The notes beneath the pieces are model-generated. The model was not told where the DNA came from and ran no database searches. It saw nothing but the letters and a program-made list of their open reading frames with translations. A DNA stretch of 64,000 nt from Zygnema cylindricum (Eukaryota > Streptophyta > Zygnematophyceae > Zygnematales > Zygnemataceae): NCBI GenBank assembly GCA_037447655.1, contig JBBHKE010001973.1:709954-773953 (forward strand). The letters are read 5' to 3'. This document shows, in pieces, positions 33,035-43,300 of this stretch (positions are counted from its first letter, which is position 1; every line of letters starts with the position of its first letter). A program made the position numbers and the translations under genes.

Positions 33035-34294
33035 AAACAATGCTTTTATTGAGGTCGAAACGTGTTGTACCTTGGAACTAATCTACATACTCAATATATA
33101 CGAAACAAAACAACATTGGATTTAACGGACGCGATTAGATGCACTGTCAAGATTTGACGGCTCACGGAGGAGCCGACGCACCGGAGTGGACATTTGGCGG
33201 TTTACTGAGCATATGTCAGTAGATGACATGTGGCGAATGGTGATTGGAGAGCGGGTATCAAGGAGGGAGCAACTTTGGCTCAGGAACTGACACGCATCAA
33301 CGGAGCGGCAATACCGTACTATGGTTGTACAATAAGTACAGCGGTAGTTGTACCTTCTTGTACCTTACAGTCTTTTGATTGGATAGGTACACTAATAGCT
33401 TAGAGAGGTAGTTTAGGACTTAGAATATTTTTGGGTTTCAACCTCTCTCCCAGAGAGAATCTGTACAAATAGGATATCTTTGACCATTGATAACTTAATG
33501 CTCGGGTGAGCAATTTTAGTGATTCTTTTTGCTACGGACTCAAAGAAGTCCAGGCTAGACAGGGGTGTAGTTGGTCAGAGTGTTTGCCTTTCAAGATGGC
33601 TGCATTTCTAAGGGAAACTCAAAGTGGGGAATGTTATCCAAAACTCATATGCTAACTTTGCATTCTGTGGTGGAACAGAGCACACAGAAAGTCTTATTTT
33701 ACATGGGTGAAAGTCTTATTTTACAGGGGTGAAGCTGTAATGGGGTTTGATTGTCAAGGGTTCAATCATTTGGGTTTATATAAACTTGGAGTCGGCACTA
33801 TCTTGATTAGCTTCTTTAGACCTACGAATTCTGTGTGGCAATGGAGCCCACAAAATTTCATATGGGAGCGAATCCAAATATGGCAAGCGTCAAGATTTTG
33901 GCCATACCGTACGATGGCCGTATAGAAAGTACTCCGGCACCTATACCTTTATGTAGGTCACAACATTATGATCGGTGCCATACATTAGTAGTGGAGGGTT
34001 TAAAGAGGGATCAAGGACTTAGAAAAAATGGTAGGTAGCCGCCTCTCTTCCACAGTGCTCCTACACAAAAGGTCAACTTTGACCCTCTATAACTTACTAC
34101 TCATGGGAGAAAATTCAAAGATTCTTTTTGCTATCAACTCAAGAAAGTTTGGTCTTTATAGGGGCGAAGGTGGTTAGAGTTTTCATTTGCCAGGGTTGCA
34201 CTTATTTTTGGTGAAACACAAATGAGTCAGGGTTACCTTAGGGGCTTCGTGTGAATTGCCCATTTTGATGACCTATGGAGGTCTCACAATTGCA

Positions 34295-34440
34295 ACATAT
34301 ACTTGGACTTTCTAACCTGCTAACTACTGCTGTTGAATCATACTGCTCTTGTAAACATTGACAAGAGCCTCCCATATCTCGGCTGCCTTCTCCACATGTA
34401 GGTGATGTTGTTGTACAACTAGGGTTGTAGAATGAGAACC
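34295..34440 (-). pseudogene. gag: gag remnant of Copia-9, outer part
   Basis: The minus-strand translation contains AAEIWEALVNVYKSSMIQQQ, a diagnostic stretch of copia Gag (compare ELWKSLRESH and DLWMALIEMYRSGTIQQQQ in neighbours). The part between LTR end and this motif is missing, including the primer-binding site, so there is an internal deletion of several hundred bases. Copia-7 cut it at ACATA. Confidence 0.65.
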
Positions 34441-35020
34441 AACAGTAGTGCTGGAAGTAGACATTAAAAACAGCAAAAACTATCAAAACACCTGCTCAAC
34501 GGCCAACTTTGATCCACCACAAAATATGATTCAAAAGGCCAATATGCCTCAAATTTGTCAAAGTGATAAAAACAAGTTAAACTGAAAATTCCCAAAATTA
34601 CAACTCAAATGACCCGGTAAACCATAAGATATGATGTCTAAAAGTTTCCCAAAAAACTGTCCTTAGAAAATCATAATTCCCAAAACTAGATGATACAAAT
34701 TTGACTAAGTCCTAATTTATATACTCACAGTGAGTGTATATTGGTCTACACTAATTCGGGCGACAGAACTAAAGTACTATCCTGACTTACGACAAAGTAT
34801 ACAGCTTGTATTTTACACTAGCGTGAGTACCTCCAATACCCTAATTACTACTTGCCGCTTAATGAATAGTGTAACACAATTAATTAATTCACTAAACGTT
34901 AACTTATTGTTTTCCAAATATTTATAGATATTGTCCGTACAATTAATGTTGCAGATGCTTAGTCAGCATCAGCCGCAAAAGTCCGGATGAATGTTGATTC
35001 GATAGTACGAACATCCTGAG
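34441..35020 (-). repeat. Copia-9 LTR, part 1 of 3 (group 2)
   Basis: Distal end of a minus-strand LTR broken by Copia-10 at CTGAG. It contains the TATA-like GAGTATATAAATTAGGACTTAG block near 34705-34727 and an LTR-encoded ATG (MSTSSTTVGSHSTT) as in Copia-10. Its left limit is approximate. Confidence 0.65.
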
Positions 35021-36017
35021 TGTTATATTGGAAACCTTCAGTCCTCTCTATATCTCGTTGCTATACTGCCAAGCTGCGCTAAGTCTGACATGGCAGTTGG
35101 AAACCTGTAATCCTCTCTATACTTCGTTGTTATGCTGCCATGTTGCGCTGCTCTAATGTCGCAGCTGCAGTGGTAGAACACCGCAGTCATAACAGCTTGA
35201 GTAAACAGCTGCGCTGCTCTAAACATTACAGCAGAGCTGGTAGAGCACCGCAGCCATAACAGTTCGTATGAAAGCTACACTGTCGTAGGCAGGATTTGGT
35301 GTTTATATAACTCCAAAGGGAGTACACAGACTTAGTACACCTCAGGCACACGTGTCGGTATGTGGGGGGTAGTCAAGGTTGGTTGATCTGGACGACGAAG
35401 TACGCAGTCATTTGGTGACTCGATTTACACGTGGAGGTTCATCTTCAGTAGGAACGAATGCGTGGACGACGGACGGAGTTCGCCTTTATTTTTGAAAGTG
35501 AAATATTGAAGTGCGCCGTCATTTCGGTGAACGAACTTTTGCTGGACACTTTAGCGGCGGCTAGAGTTAAAGATTTATGTAAATAGTTTGTATGGCAGAC
35601 GGCGAAGGTTTTGTTTGGTAAAGATTTAGTGTACCAATGGACCATGGTAATTGTGGTACGGTTTAGATCAGCTGTAGGCTCACTTATATATGTAGGACTT
35701 AGAATATTTTGGAAGTTAGGATTTATTTTGTATGAAAAACTGCGAAGCAGTTTTTGGGTTTTTGAATTATAAGATCATTGTGATCTTTTGGCACAATTGT
35801 ATGAAATTCTGCATGTGTTTTCTTTAGTGTATTTTATTCATTGTGGCAAATTTGCAGACCTCGTGTGTGTCTTATTTGCTTGGAGCTTCATTGTGAAGTT
35901 GGTCATTTGTAGGTTTTAGTGAGAATTTCCTCTTTGTACTTTGATTGTGATTATGGCAACTGCTGCTGCTGCTACTTCTTCTTCTTCTTCAAGGGTACCA
36001 ACTGCCTCAAATCTATA
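35021..36017 (+). repeat. Copia-10 5' LTR
   Basis: This 997 bp LTR begins TGTTATATTGGAAACC and ends CAAATCTATA. A TATA-like CTTATATATGTAGGACTTAG block is near 35682-35702. An ATG near its end starts a serine/alanine-rich leader (MATAAAATSSSSS). Confidence 0.88.
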
Positions 36018-36032
36018 GGTCACGGGCCCGCC
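36018..36032 (+). other. Copia-10 primer-binding site, degenerate
   Basis: GGTCACGGGCCCGCC has three transitions from the half-tRNA consensus, all T to C or A to G. It lies directly after the LTR. Confidence 0.7.
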
Positions 36033-36750
36033 CTCACGGATCTCGGTGTTTAATGGGGAAAAATATATGCATTGGGCTGATTTGACTAAATCTTACCTTA
36101 AGCAAGTAAAGTTGTATGATGTGGTCTCTGATGTTCTTTTAGATACGACCCAGATTTTGAAAAGAAAAATGAGGATGCTTTATACGTTCTCAAGTTTATT
36201 TTGTTGGAAAGACTTAAACAAGATGTATATCTGTATCACTACGGCATCTGAATTATGGAAGAGTTTGAGAGAATCTCATGTCACAGCTATTGAGCAAAAT
36301 GAGGTTATAACTGCTGGAAAAATTTGGGATTATAAATATACCGGGGGTGATATGAAATCATACTGTAGTGGTTTCAAACTTTTGTTATCTGAAAATGCAT
36401 GCTTCGGGGGGAATTTTCCTCCATATCATCAAGCAATGATTTTAATGAGAGGGTTTCCTACTAAATATAAAGGAGCCTCGGAACAATTAAAGAGGTTAGA
36501 GAAGAGTAAATGGAATATAGCTGTAGCTGAAGCTTACATTCTAGAGGAAGAGGGAAATAACATAGCATTGAATGGAGGACATTCAACAGTAGCTTACAAT
36601 GCTCAGACATTTAGGCAGGCTGGATTTTTAGGAAATAAGAATTTTTCTCCTAATCCGAATAATAAGCAATATGATAGATGTGTCTATTCTTTTGGTCAAA
36701 GTCATGTTTTCCGGCTGTGTCCGGCATTTATAAAAGCATGTGAAACATGA
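36030..36750 (+). pseudogene. gag: Copia-10 gag, near full length
   Basis: Gag lacks its ATG because the primer-site ATG is ACG; the residues after it (GPPSRISVFNGEKYMHWADL) match the family start. The core continues open with ITTASELWKSLRESH, GGDMKSYCSGFKLLLSENAC and KWNIAVAEAYILEEEG. The zinc knuckle is damaged: CVYSFGQSHVFRLC where C-X2-C-X4-H-X4-C is expected, so one cysteine is phenylalanine-substituted. It ends in a TGA at 36748-36750. Confidence 0.85.
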
Positions 36751-38399
36751 ATTTATCGTGCGGGATGGAAGGTGCGATCGGAGACTTCATCACCAAAATT
36801 TCCGGCATAAAAACTGCCGGTTAAAAATGCGGCTTTCTTTGCAATCGACGAGATGGAGCGAGATAATCCCGCGGAAGAAAAGGACTATGTGGTCAGATTT
36901 CCGCAATCGTATGATGATGAATTCCTTGCTCTTGCGAAAGATCTCATGGAAGGACCTCAAGAGAACGGGTGGATTATGGATTCCGGGTGCTCTTCCCACA
37001 TGTGCGGCAACCGGGCTTACTTCAAAACCCTCAATGTAATTCCCACTCGTCAGATTTATTATGCGGATGACAGCGGTGTGGAGGCTACGGCAAAGGGAAG
37101 CGTGGAGTTAGCATGTGACATCAATGGTCAGATTGTAAAGAGGACCTTACATGATGTTCTCTATATTCCAAAATTTAAGAAAAATTTGTTTTCCACTTCG
37201 GTAGCTGAAATGAAAGGTTTTGAAATTTTGCAAAAGAATGGAAAAAGGTAGTAAGCAAAGATGGGAGAGTAGCCTTGGTAGGAACTAGAGGCCCAAACTT
37301 GTTGTACCGGATGGACTTGGCTAATGAAATTGAATTTGCAATACTCCAGTGTCCTTCCGGAAAATGTTTTGTGGCATAAGAGGCTCGGTCATGTTCATTA
37401 TGAAAGGCTTGATAAAATGGTAAAGCCAAATATGATAGATGGTGTCAAATTAGGACAAAAAGAGTCTCATGTATGTGATGGCTGTGCTTTGAAAAAGCTT
37501 CACAAGCTGCCCCTACCTCAGACCGCGAATAACCGGGCCACAGATTTATTGCAAGTAATATATTCGGATGTGTGGGGACCGTCAAAAGTCCCTTCACTTA
37601 GTGGCAGCCGGTTTTTAGTCACTTTTACACATAATTTCTCCCGATACAACAAAATTTACTTTATGAAGGAGAAAAGTGAAGTGTTTACTCACTTCAAGCA
37701 CTTTCGGATTTGGGCGGAAAAACTTCCCAAGAAGCCGATTCTCTCCCTTCGGTCCGACAACGGAGGAGAATATATTTCTAATGCATTTTCAGATTATTTA
37801 AAAGAAAATGGCATCTCTCGTCAATTTGCAGTTCCCTATACTCCGGAGCAAAACGGAGTATCGGAAAGACTTAACCGAACCTTAACGGAAAGTGCAAAAT
37901 CTATGATGTTAGATAAAGGGATAGATTTTAAATTTTGGGGTGAATCTTTCTCCTGTGCATCTTATATTAGAAATAGAATAAAAACCAGAGTAGTAAAAGG
38001 TAAAACACCATATGAAGTATGGACCAGAAAGAAACCCAATGTGAGTCACTTCCGAGTTTTTGGTAGCAAATGCTTTATTTTAGATAATCTTCCTATTTCT
38101 AAGCTTCATCCCAAATCCGTTCTCGGAATTTTTATGGGATATGATGATGATTTCGTAGGCTATAGAGTATACAATACGGATAGAAACACTCTTCAAGTTG
38201 CTAGGAATATTCAAGTTAAGGAAGAGAGTCACTCGGTTTATGTTTTTGGCATGACAGATTTTGAGAAAAATGCCAAAATTCAAGAATATGTAATTTTTGA
38301 AAATGTTCCTCTTCAATCTGCGACAAGTTCTTCCTCATCTGACGGCAAAGGATCATCTCCAGATATTTTAGTGATTCAGCGGGTAGGACCTACTCGGTC

Positions 38400-38440
38400 A
38401 CCTCCTCCTCCTCCACCTCCTCCTCCTCCTCCTCCTCTTC
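38400..38440. repeat. (CCT)n microsatellite coding polyproline
   Basis: About thirteen CCT/CCA triplets inside the integrase-RT linker of Copia-10, read as proline. Confidence 0.9.
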
Positions 38441-38577
38441 GGCGGACACGGTTGGCTCCAACAGTTCCAGCCTCAGATTTTCCGGGGGGAAGAAGGCAAA
38501 GCAGCAGGCTGCGGAGCTGCGAACCTGCTCTTATTTTTGTCAGCACGCTGGATCTAGATGAACACTGTGAAACTGGG

Positions 38578-38660
38578 AAGCTGCGAAGCTACTACGACGC
38601 TGCAAAGCTGCGAAGCTGCGATGTTGCTACAAAGCTGCGAAGCTGCGATGCTGCGAAGTG
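38578..38660. repeat. GCTGCGAA minisatellite in Copia-10 pol
   Basis: Repeats of AAGCTGCGAAGCTGCGATG type. The reading frame changes by +1 across it, which fits a gain or loss of repeat bases. Confidence 0.85.
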
Positions 38661-40276
38661 AACAGGTGGAGCATGCTCTATTTTCTGCCACTACGATGGA
38701 GCCAGTCACCATACAGGAAGCCTATTCAGCCTCGGAAAAAGATCAATGGATTTTCGCGGTGAATATTGAAATGAGATCGATTATGGAGGCTCAAACTTGG
38801 GAGCTTGTGGAGCTTCCACCGAATCGAAAAGCCATCGGGTGTAAGTGGGTTTTTAAAGTTAAGCCGAATCCGGATAATTCAATTGAAAGATATAAGGCTA
38901 GGCTTGTTTCAAAAGGCTATAGTCAAAAGGAGGGAATTGACTATGAGGAGACTTTCCCACCGGTTGTCCTATTTCCAACTGTTAGAATTTTGTTGTCTTT
39001 ATCAGCCATTGAGAATATGGAATTACATCAAATGGATGTTAAGACAACCTTTTTGCATGGAGATTTAGAGGAAGTGATCTATATGAAACAGCCTGAAATG
39101 TATGCAGAGACCGGAAAAGAAAATCTGGTCTGTAAGCTGTTGAAATCCTTGTACGGATGAAGCAGGCTCCACGTCAGTGGAATCTGAAACTAGATGAGTT
39201 TCTAACTAGTCTCGGCTTTGTGAGGATTAGTTCAGATCACTCAGTCTATGTTATGGAAGGGGAAGATGGGATTATTTACATTGCGGTGTATGTAGATGAT
39301 TTGCTGCTACTTAGTAAGTCATTAAATGAGATTAACAAAATAAAGGCAGCCTTGAATTCCAGATTTGAGATGAAAGATTTAGGGGAGGCAAAGTACATTC
39401 TTGGAATTCAAGTAGAAAGGGATAGACATCGGAGAATGATTTATCTAATGCAACGGGAAGCGATTGGGAACATGATTGAAAAGTTTGGCATGGCAGAGGC
39501 AAAGGGAAGTGCCACTCCCATAGAATTTAAGCAAAAGGTGGAAGGCACGGAGAACGATGGAGGAGTCATTTTTTATGACACCTTAGAATCAGGGGAGGCA
39601 GATTCTATGGGTGCCATTCCATATCGTCAGATTGTCGGCACTCTAATCTACTTCATGAATTGCACACGTCCGGATATTGTGGTAGCAGTTGGTGCTTTAA
39701 GCCGGAGTTTACAAAATCCGAGGAGATCGGATTGGGAGGCAGCAAAGAGGGTTCTTCGGTATCTTGCAGGGACACGGAATTTGCGACTTGCTCTCGGTGG
39801 AGGTGAAGTAAAGATTCATACTTGGAGCGATGCAAGTTACGGAGAAATGCCAAGTCGCCGTTCCACTACCACATTCATTTTGAAGATTAGAAGTGGAACA
39901 TGATGCTGGAGCAGGAAACTTCAGAAAGTCACAGCTCAGTCTGCAATGGAGGCTGAATACATGGCAGCTAGCTCTGCTGTCAAGGAGTTACTTCAAGTAA
40001 AGTCTCTCCTTCAAGAATTTCATTTCATGCAATCTGGACCTCAAATAGTGTGGTGTGACACCAAGCAGCTATAGGGATTGCATCTAACCTAAGTCATCAC
40101 TTCAAAAGCAAGCACATTGATGTCAAGCTCCATTTTGTAAGAGAGAAGGTGATGAACAAAATTTTGAAACCTAGTTTTTTGTTGGATAAGATGATGTTAG
40201 CAGATATGATGACTAAGGCTTTACCTGCACCTAAATTGAAATTTTGTAGAGAGGAATGTGGACTTAGTGATTAAGA
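38661..40276 (+). pseudogene. pol: Copia-10 reverse transcriptase and RNase H
   Basis: RT begins at about 38690 (TIQEAYSASEKDQWIFAVNI) and shows IGCKWVFKVKPNPDNSIERY and KGYSQKEGIDYEETFPPVV. A one-base loss at about 39157 breaks LYGLKQAP. The frame resumes at 39157-39903 with VYVDDLLLLSK (YVDD box) and TWSDASYGEMPSRR. A TGA at 39901 and a shift near 40063 interrupt RNase H, which ends with MMTKALPAPKLKF and GLSD. Confidence 0.88.
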
Positions 40277-40300
40277 GAGTCTAAAGGTTTAGGGGAGAGT

Positions 40301-41145
40301 TGTTTTGGAAACCTTCAGTCCTCTCTATATCTCGTTGCTATACTGCCATGTTGCGCTAAGTCTGACATCGCAGTTGGAAACCTGTAATCCTCTTTATTCT
40401 TCGTTGCTATGCTGCCATGCTGCGCTGCTCTAAAAAGTAACTCCAAAGGGAGTACACAGACTTAGAACACCTCAGGCACACGTGTCGGTATGTGGGGGGT
40501 AGTCAAGGTTGGTTGATTTGGACGACAAAGTACGCAGTTATTTGGTGACTCGATTTACACGTGGAGGTTCATCTTCAGTGGAAACGAATACGTGGACGGC
40601 GGCCGGAGTTTGCCGTCATTTATGAAAGTGAAGTATTGAAGTGCGCCGTCATTTTGGTGAACGAACTTTTGCTGCACACTTTAAGCGGCGGCTAGAGTTA
40701 AAGATTGATGTAAATAGTTTGTATGGCAGACGACGAAGGTTTGGTTTGGTAAAGATTTAGTGTACCGGTGGACCGCGGTAATTGTGGTACGGTTTAGATC
40801 AGCTGTAGGCTCACTTGTATATGTAGGACTTAGAATATTTTGGAAGTTAGGATTTTCTTTGTATGAAAAACTGCGAAGCAGTTTTTGGGTTTTTGAATTA
40901 TAAGATCATTGTGATCTTTTGGCAGAATTGTGTGAAATTCTGCATGTGTTTTTTTTGGTGTATTTTCTTCATTGTGGCAAATTTGCAGACCTAGTGTGTA
41001 TCTGATTTGCTTGGAGCTTCATTGTGAAGTTGGTCATTTGTGGGTTTCCGCGAGAGTTTCCTCTTTGTACTTTGATTGTGATTATGGCAACTGCTGCTGC
41101 TGCTTCTTCTTCTTCTTCAAGGGCACCAGTTGCCTCAAATCCACA
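40301..41145 (+). repeat. Copia-10 3' LTR, shortened
   Basis: This 845 bp LTR starts TGTTTTGGAAACC and ends CAAATCCACA. It lacks about 150 bp present in the 5' LTR at roughly 35157-35310 and is otherwise closely similar. Confidence 0.88.
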
Positions 41146-41150
41146 CTGAG

Positions 41151-41393
41151 TGCGTACGAGGCACTCAATCATTGTGGTCCCCACTTTAATCGCATCCGTC
41201 GAATCTATCTCGTATCATCGATATTCTTTTGATTCCGCAAAGTACACTCCTACATGTCCAGTTCAGTCTCCGCTCTTCAGATTCTCCGAAATCGCCCGTG
41301 CAATTTTTGACAAGCGTATGTGGATGTCGGCGCCACTCCAAAATACCTGCATTAACTTCTCTTGCAGACACGTGTACCTGTAGAAGTACAATA
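41151..41393 (-). repeat. Copia-9 LTR, part 2 of 3
   Basis: The central piece of the Copia-9 LTR, caught between Copia-10 and Copia-11. It joins part 1 across the CTGAG duplication and part 3 across CAATA. Confidence 0.65.
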
Positions 41394-42403
41394 TGTTGAA
41401 ATCAGTAGATTTATGGTGTTTTTTCTAGGTCTGAATAAATTAATAAGAAAAGAAAGAAAAAGCAAAGGCAGTCTGCCTCCACCTCTTTCCTCTATCCCCC
41501 ATACATGTTGTAGTCACTGAAGGAGAGAGAGAGAGTAGTGGAGCCATGGCTGCCTCAGCTCCATAGGTAGGACTAGAGAGTGACATAAGTCAATCTCAAA
41601 CAAAAGATTGAGTCCGGCAAGACTCGAACCTCCGACTGGCAGAGCGAGGCGTAGCCATCAGCTCTAACCGGTCTGTCGTAGGAGTCCGTTGAAATACATA
41701 GGGTGTGATAAATACTCAAACTATATTATGATCCTTAATCCGATTAACAGAATTACGAATGAGGGGACATAAAGCTAGTTAATATATAGTGGGACCATTA
41801 TCCCGTACGAAACAAATGAATCGGCCATTTGTTTCGACGACCGAAATTAAATGTCGGTTTGATCCAACAGCACACATCGCCGCCGAGATCCTGGAATGGT
41901 CACTTTGACGGTTTTTGGACGTGGCATGACCCGGCGCCACGTGGAGAGATAACATTTGGTTGCGAGAATTCCAGGGGACATATGGACGAGTAAAATGTGG
42001 ACAGGCGTCCACTCAATAGCCTTGTCGTACACAGGCTGTACGGAAAGGACATCGACTGTAGTACTTTTTTGTACTCTACAGTTATTTGGTTTCAATCGTA
42101 TGACAGTAGATAGGGGTTGTGAGAGAGGATTATGACTTAGCAAATTTTTTGTAGAGAGCCACCTCTCTTTATGAGAGTTTAATTAAATTGGCATTTTTTG
42201 CCACCTCATATCTTATCAGCTGGTTGGCCGTTTTCAGTGATTTCTTTTGCTACGGACTTAAGGGAGTCCAAGCTACACAACGGTGAAGTCAGATTGTCAA
42301 CTTGTTTGCTTGGGCAGTAGTAGTTGTTGTTCAAATTGGGTTTGTTAAAAACTACCTAGAGGCTTTTTGAATTTGGTGGTCCAATGGAGGACACATAACT
42401 GCA
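41394..42403 (+). repeat. Copia-11 5' LTR
   Basis: 1010 bp, TGTTGAAATCAGTAG to ACATAACTGCA. It has a CCACGTGGAG box near 41939 and GTAC motifs at 42028-42076. Confidence 0.9.
41609..41690 (-). other. tRNA-like module in Copia-11 5' LTR
   Basis: The minus strand has GACCGGTTAGAGCTGATGGC (D-arm-like) then GGAGGTTCGAGTCTTGC, a near-perfect B box in a five-base-pair T-stem with mismatches. Confidence 0.55.
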
Positions 42404-42418
42404 GGTTATGTGCCCACC
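42404..42418 (+). other. Copia-11 primer-binding site, one mismatch
   Basis: GGTTATGTGCCCACC has one G to T change from the half-tRNA consensus. Its ATG at 42408 still opens gag. Confidence 0.78.
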
Positions 42419-43300
42419 CTCTACGGTGCCCATTTTAATTGGATCTGGGTTCATCTATTGGGAAGCCATGATGGCAGGGGTTTTGTGCGAAAAACGATAC
42501 TGGGGTATTGTTAGTGCACAAGTGAAACGTCCACTTCATGGAACTCCACCAGGGGTTGGTGGAATTAGGTTTTCTACAGTAGCATCTGCTTTAGCAGAGG
42601 AGGCAGATGATGGGGACAGCAGTGTGTCCGAAAAAGAGAAAGAGAACGAAACACCTCTTCCTCCTATTGCCATGGCACCTGGAGCGGTGGCCGTGAAGAC
42701 CGCGGAGAACGATACTCAAATGTGGGAGGACACCAACATGGCCGCCAAAAACTTCACTCTAAGACACCTCACTCAAGCTTTGGCAACCCCCCATTTTCAC
42801 ATTAACAAGGCCGAGGAGTTGTGGGTGAGTTTGGTAGGATCTATAGAGGTGGTACCATTCAGGAGCTCCAGTTAATCGAACAAAAGTTAGGGAATTATTC
42901 TTACAAAGGGGGAAAGATGTTAGACTTCTATAATGATCTCTCTTGTCTGTATATAGAAATGGAGAGTGCCAGGTGGACAGGTACAATAAAAATGAAAGTT
43001 AATACTCTCATCATAAAGTTACCTGAAGAGTATGAGAAGTTAGTGTACCGAGTACTTGAAATGACTGACAGTTCATGGATGTGGAATATAGTGGTCCGAA
43101 AGATACTTGTGGAGGAAAACACGATTGCGATCGACGAGGAGGAAAGAGCATTCAAACTCTAGCTGGTGGAATAGAAAGGCTGAGAAAGGACCCGAAAAAG
43201 CCGTACAAAGGTGAAAGAGATCAGTCTGGAGTCCCCAGGGCCTCGAAGGAACTTTGTCATTTTTGTAAAAAGCTGAGACACTTCATCGCAGATTGTGTCA
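42408..43300 (+). pseudogene. gag: Copia-11 gag, frameshifted
   Basis: Gag starts MCPPSTVPILIGSGFIYWEA and includes NFTLRHLTQALATPHFHINK (42408-42875). It shifts frame to 42821-43162 (GGTIQELQLIEQKLGNYSYK, KVNTLIIKLPEEYEKLVYRV) and again to the 43075 frame. The zinc knuckle CHFCKKLRHFIADC at 43255-43296 is complete and in frame with protease, which supports the ancestral gag-pol arrangement being one continuous frame. Confidence 0.85.

Larger units (their letters stand above)
32643..33860 (+). mobile_element. LTR-8, solo LTR with two tRNA-like modules (group 1)
   Basis: This 1218 bp LTR is inserted in the Copia-7 3' LTR. It is flanked by TATGG (32638-32642 and 33861-33865). It starts TATTATTATTGGGTATTTTC (TG mutated to TA) and ends ACAAAATTTCA, like the Copia-11 LTR end. 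There is no internal region. It is longer than the 847-1048 bp LTRs of Copia-2, 6, 11, 12 and 14, partly because it carries two tRNA-like modules in a row. A GTAC cluster lies at 33309-33366. Confidence 0.78.
26656..34294 (+). mobile_element. Copia-7, decayed group-1 element holding solo LTR-8
   Basis: This plus-strand element has its 5' LTR at 26656-27694, primer-binding site at 27695-27709, gag and pol at 27719-31980 with many stops, and a 3' LTR at 32020-34294 split by LTR-8. Candidate target duplication is ACATA (26651-26655 and 34295-34299). The exact 5' start is uncertain because the first 30 bp have diverged and TG is mutated to TA. Many frame breaks make it the most decayed full-length copy here. 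Confidence 0.82.
32020..34294 (+). repeat. Copia-7 3' LTR, split by LTR-8
   Basis: 32020-32642 plus 33866-34294 together give about 1052 bp, starting TGTAGAAATTAAAGG and ending CTCACAATTGCA. An inverted W-box lies near 34065 and GTAC motifs near 33907-33972. Confidence 0.82.
36760..38661 (+). pseudogene. pol: Copia-10 protease and integrase
   Basis: The protease active site WIMDSGCSSHMC is at about 36971-37006 (frame 36853-37251). Integrase is open over 37324-38661. It has the zinc domain HKRLGHVHYERLDKM with CDGCALKKLHK, and core motifs VIYSDVWGPSKVPS, LRSDNGGEYISNAF and PEQNGVSERLNRTL, so the D, D and E are all present. The linker contains a 12-proline run from (CCT)n at 38400-38440 and then a translated minisatellite (LRSCDAATK type). 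The frame is lost in that repeat. Confidence 0.88.
35021..41145 (+). mobile_element. Copia-10, group-2 element, moderately decayed
   Basis: This 6125 bp plus-strand element is flanked by CTGAG (35016-35020 and 41146-41150). 5' LTR 35021-36017, primer-binding site 36018-36032, gag 36030-36750, pol 36760-40276, purine tract near 40290, 3' LTR 40301-41145. It interrupts the LTR of Copia-9. Pol carries several frame breaks, one in a minisatellite. Confidence 0.9.

Noticed and set aside
41146-41393. A host gene between Copia-10 and Copia-11
   Set aside because: The stretch joins on both sides to the same split LTR across target duplications, so it is LTR sequence.
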